From positions 1,922,001-1,986,000 of the forward strand of contig CU207211.1 in assembly GCA_000026125.1 (NCBI GenBank): DNA of 64,000 bases, read 5' to 3'. The DNA is from Herminiimonas arsenicoxydans. Lineage in GTDB: Bacteria > Pseudomonadota > Gammaproteobacteria > Burkholderiales > Burkholderiaceae_D. The position numbers and the translations under genes are program-made. Below are positions 62,139 to 64,000 of this stretch, piece by piece; position 1 is the stretch's first letter; each line of letters begins with the position of its first letter. Under the pieces are notes generated by a model that was not told the origin of the DNA, did not search any database, and was given only the letters and a program-made list of their open reading frames with translations.

Positions 62139-63014
62139 ATGCAGGTCGTATCCATAATTTCAACGAAAGGCGGCGTAGGCAAGACGACTACGGCCGCCAA
62201 CCTCGGCGGCCTCGCCGCGGACGCGGGGCTGCGTGTGCTGCTGCTCGATCTCGACGTGCAGCCGACCTTGTCGTCCTATTACGAGCTGGCACACCGCGCT
62301 GCCGGCGGTATCTATGAGTTGCTGGCGTTCAACGAACGCGCCCTCGATCAGTTGGTGTCCCGCACCATCATCGCGGGCCTGGACCTGGTGCTCTCGAACG
62401 ATCACCGGGGTGAACTGAACACGTTGCTACTGCACGCGCCAGACGGACGCCTGAGACTGCGGCACCTGCTGCCGGCGCTGGCGCCGCTTTATGACCTGGT
62501 GCTGATCGACACCCAGGGTGCACGCTCGGTGCTGTTGGAGATGGCGGTGCTCGCCTCTGACCTGGCGCTGTCGCCCGTGACCCCGGAAATTCTCGCTGCC
62601 CGCGAACTGCGACGCGGCACCATGCAGTTGCTGGAGGACATCGCGCCATACCGGCACCTCGGCATCGAACCGCCATCCCTGCACCTGCTCATCAATCGCG
62701 TCCACCCCGTGTCCGCGAATGCACGGATGATCCAGCAGGCGCTGCGCGACCTGTTCCAGGACCATGCCGGCATATGCGTGCTGGGCACCGACGTGCCGGC
62801 CATCGAGGCCTATCCGCGCGCCGCAACCCGCGGCCTGCCGGTGCATCGCGTCGAGCATCGCCAGCCGCCGGGCAGAGTTGCGCCCGCCGCGCTCGACACC
62901 ATGCGCGCGCTCGCCGGCGAACTGTTCCCACAGTGGCAAGACAGATTTGCCCTCGTGTCCGGCCGTCCTCCTCGTTCCATTGAAACCGGGAGGTCACATG
63001 GCGAACGCACATGA
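62139..63014 (+). CDS. parA: ParA-family ATPase of the ICE
   Basis: A 291-residue ParA/MinD-type ATPase. The deviant Walker A is STKGGVGKTTTAANLGGLAA, and the second motif is VLLLDLDVQPTLSSYYEL. LVLIDTQGARSVLLEMAVLA holds the Walker B region. The ATPase may help partition or stabilise the excised element. It begins 42 bp after alpA. Its end overlaps the small downstream gene by 17 nt. Confidence 0.93.
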   Translation: MQVVSIISTKGGVGKTTTAANLGGLAADAGLRVLLLDLDVQPTLSSYYELAHRAAGGIYELLAFNERALDQLVSRTIIAGLDLVLSNDHRGELNTLLLHAPDGRLRLRHLLPALAPLYDLVLIDTQGARSVLLEMAVLASDLALSPVTPEILAARELRRGTMQLLEDIAPYRHLGIEPPSLHLLINRVHPVSANARMIQQALRDLFQDHAGICVLGTDVPAIEAYPRAATRGLPVHRVEHRQPPGRVAPAALDTMRALAGELFPQWQDRFALVSGRPPRSIETGRSHGERT

Positions 63015-63258
63015 ACTGGCCCGCGGCCACAAACGGCTGCGCGCCCTGATTGAGTTTGCGGTGAGCGAAGGCTGGCACGTCAAGCGCACACGGGGCGGAC
63101 ACCTCAAGTTCACCAAGGCCGGCTGCGCCGCCATCTACACCAGCTCAACAGCGAGCGACTACCGGGCGGATCTCAACGCCCGTGCACAGATCCGCCGCGC
63201 CGAGCGCGAGGCCCGCATGGCCCGGGCCGTCAACGCCGAGGGATGTGGTCATGGCTGA
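62998..63258 (+). CDS. Small HicA-like protein in the position of ICEclc shi
   Basis: An 86-residue protein, too short to stand out, but with GGGAGG 5 nt before its ATG and between two overlapping genes. GHKRLRALIEFAVSEGWHVK, then RTRGGHLKFTKAG and YTSSTASDYRADLNARAQIR, give the HicA-like double-stranded RNA-binding fold (GW, GGH, then SD.R). In ICEclc the gene between parA and parB is shi, which halts host cell division when expressed. Position and size agree. HicA-type RNA binding or a growth effect is inferred, not shown. Confidence 0.7.
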   Translation: MANAHELARGHKRLRALIEFAVSEGWHVKRTRGGHLKFTKAGCAAIYTSSTASDYRADLNARAQIRRAEREARMARAVNAEGCGHG

Positions 63259-64000
63259 GATGACCTCCCAGGACATGGCCGGCAAGCTGCTTGCCGCCGG
63301 GTTCGAGCGCAGTGGGCCATCGGCCACGGCCTTGAGCGACCCGATCGCCGACACGCCGATGGTCGTGACGCTGGACCAGTTGCGGCCCTACGACCACGAC
63401 CCCCGCAAAAAGCGCAACTCGGCCTACGATGAAATCAAGGCCTCCATCCGAGAGCGCGGCCTGGACGCGGCGCCAGCGATCACACGCCGTCCTGGCGAGG
63501 CGCACTACATCATCCGCAACGGCGGCAACACCAGGCTGGCGATCCTGCGTGAACTCTGGGCGGAGACCAAGGACGAACGCTTCTTCCGCATATCGTGCCT
63601 GTTCCGGCCGTGGCCTGCGCGCGGAGAGATCGTCGCCCTGACCGGGCACCTCGCCGAGAACGAACTACGCGGCGGCCTCACGTTCATCGAGCGCGCCCTG
63701 GGCGTCGAGAAAGCCCGCGAGTTCTATGAGGCTGAAAGCGGCACCACCCTGAGCCAGTCCGAGCTGGCCCGCCGCCTGGCCGCCGACGGCTTCCCAGTCC
63801 AGCAGTCGCACATCAGCCGCATGGCTGACGCGGTGCGCTACCTGCTGCCCGCGATCCCGACCGTCCTATACGGGGGCCTCGGCCGCCACCAGGTCGAGCG
63901 GCTGTCGGTCATGCGCAAAGCCAGCGAACGCACGTGGGAGCACTATGCCAAAGGCCGCTCCCTGCCGCTGGACTTCGACAGCTTCTTTCTGGAGGCGCTG
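63251..64000 (+). CDS. parB: ParB-family protein of the ICE (partial, runs off the window)
   Basis: The first 250 codons of a ParB-like protein; the frame stays open to the window end. The N-terminal ParB/Srx domain has VVTLDQLRPYDHDPRKKRN and AHYIIRNGGNTRLAILRELW, where the usual GERR-type box is GGNTR. LTGHLAENELRGGLTFIERA and SELARRLAADGFPVQQSHIS form the helix-turn-helix. ATG 63251 overlaps the preceding gene by 8 nt. It is the DNA-binding partner expected for parA. Confidence 0.9.
   Translation, partial: MAEMTSQDMAGKLLAAGFERSGPSATALSDPIADTPMVVTLDQLRPYDHDPRKKRNSAYDEIKASIRERGLDAAPAITRRPGEAHYIIRNGGNTRLAILRELWAETKDERFFRISCLFRPWPARGEIVALTGHLAENELRGGLTFIERALGVEKAREFYEAESGTTLSQSELARRLAADGFPVQQSHISRMADAVRYLLPAIPTVLYGGLGRHQVERLSVMRKASERTWEHYAKGRSLPLDFDSFFLEAL

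Larger units (their letters stand above)
55764..64000. mobile_element. End of an ICEclc-type integrative and conjugative element (partial)
   Basis: Supported by the tRNA-Gly 3'-end copy, the jump to higher GC, an accessory arsenic operon, and the run orf-alpA-parA-small gene-parB typical of the attR end of ICEclc/PAGI-2 relatives. No integrase is in the window; in this family it lies at the opposite end beside the intact tRNA-Gly. Confidence 0.78.

Overview
The window looks like the chromosome of a betaproteobacterium of the Oxalobacteraceae (Herminiimonas or Janthinobacterium type). This is an inference from the protein families, from housekeeping neighbours typical of Burkholderiales (mfd-serB, phaC-phaR, rluD next to bamD) and from moderate GC in the core. 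GC is visibly higher to the right of about 56 kb, where an integrated element begins. I ran no search, so the genus is a judgement.

Layout. (1) 0.2-16.6 kb is ordinary core: mfd, serB, an L-lactate permease, small membrane proteins, a metC-like lyase, rimO, the polyhydroxyalkanoate genes phaC and phaR, pgeF, rluD and bamD. (2) 16.7-32.2 kb is a six-gene minus-strand operon for export of a 2,687-residue repeat adhesin. It encodes a TolC-like outer membrane protein, a MotB/OmpA-like protein, an HlyD-type adaptor, a MotA/TolQ/ExbB-like channel protein, an ABC exporter and the adhesin. The gene content matches the Salmonella SPI-4 siiA-F system, in which a MotAB-like proton channel works with a type I secretion system. 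(3) 32.6-33.9 kb holds yaaA and a PIN-domain gene, divergently arranged. (4) 33.9-51.9 kb is an almost complete MSHA-type IV pilus locus on the minus strand. In transcription order it reads mshE; then mshG, F, A, C, D, O, P, Q; then mshI, a PilN-like gene, mshJ, K, L, M, N. (5) 52.1-55.6 kb is core again: a crotonase, a phosphatase, a glutathione transferase, a MaoC-like hydratase, a DUF1178 protein, tRNA-Leu(UAA) and tRNA-Cys(GCA). (6) From about 55.76 kb to the window end lies one end of an ICEclc-type integrative and conjugative element. A 16-nt copy of the 3' end of tRNA-Gly(GCC) marks the junction. It is followed by an arsenic operon (arsR-arsC-acr3-MFS-arsC-arsH) and the element's regulatory genes (a conserved ICE gene, alpA, parA, a small HicA-like gene and parB, which runs off the window).

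How the parts fit. About 35 kb are devoted to two surface attachment machines placed almost back to back. MshE carries the two 24-residue MshEN motifs known to bind c-di-GMP. A 16-bp palindrome, ATTTCC-N4-GGAAAT, occurs twice upstream of the adhesin secretion operon and once perfectly plus once with a mismatch upstream of mshG, and I did not notice it elsewhere. This suggests one regulator may control both machines. The most interesting candidate system is therefore the channel-coupled giant-adhesin exporter with its shared operator. The second is the ICE junction that splits a tRNA-Gly/Cys/Leu cluster and brings arsenic resistance.
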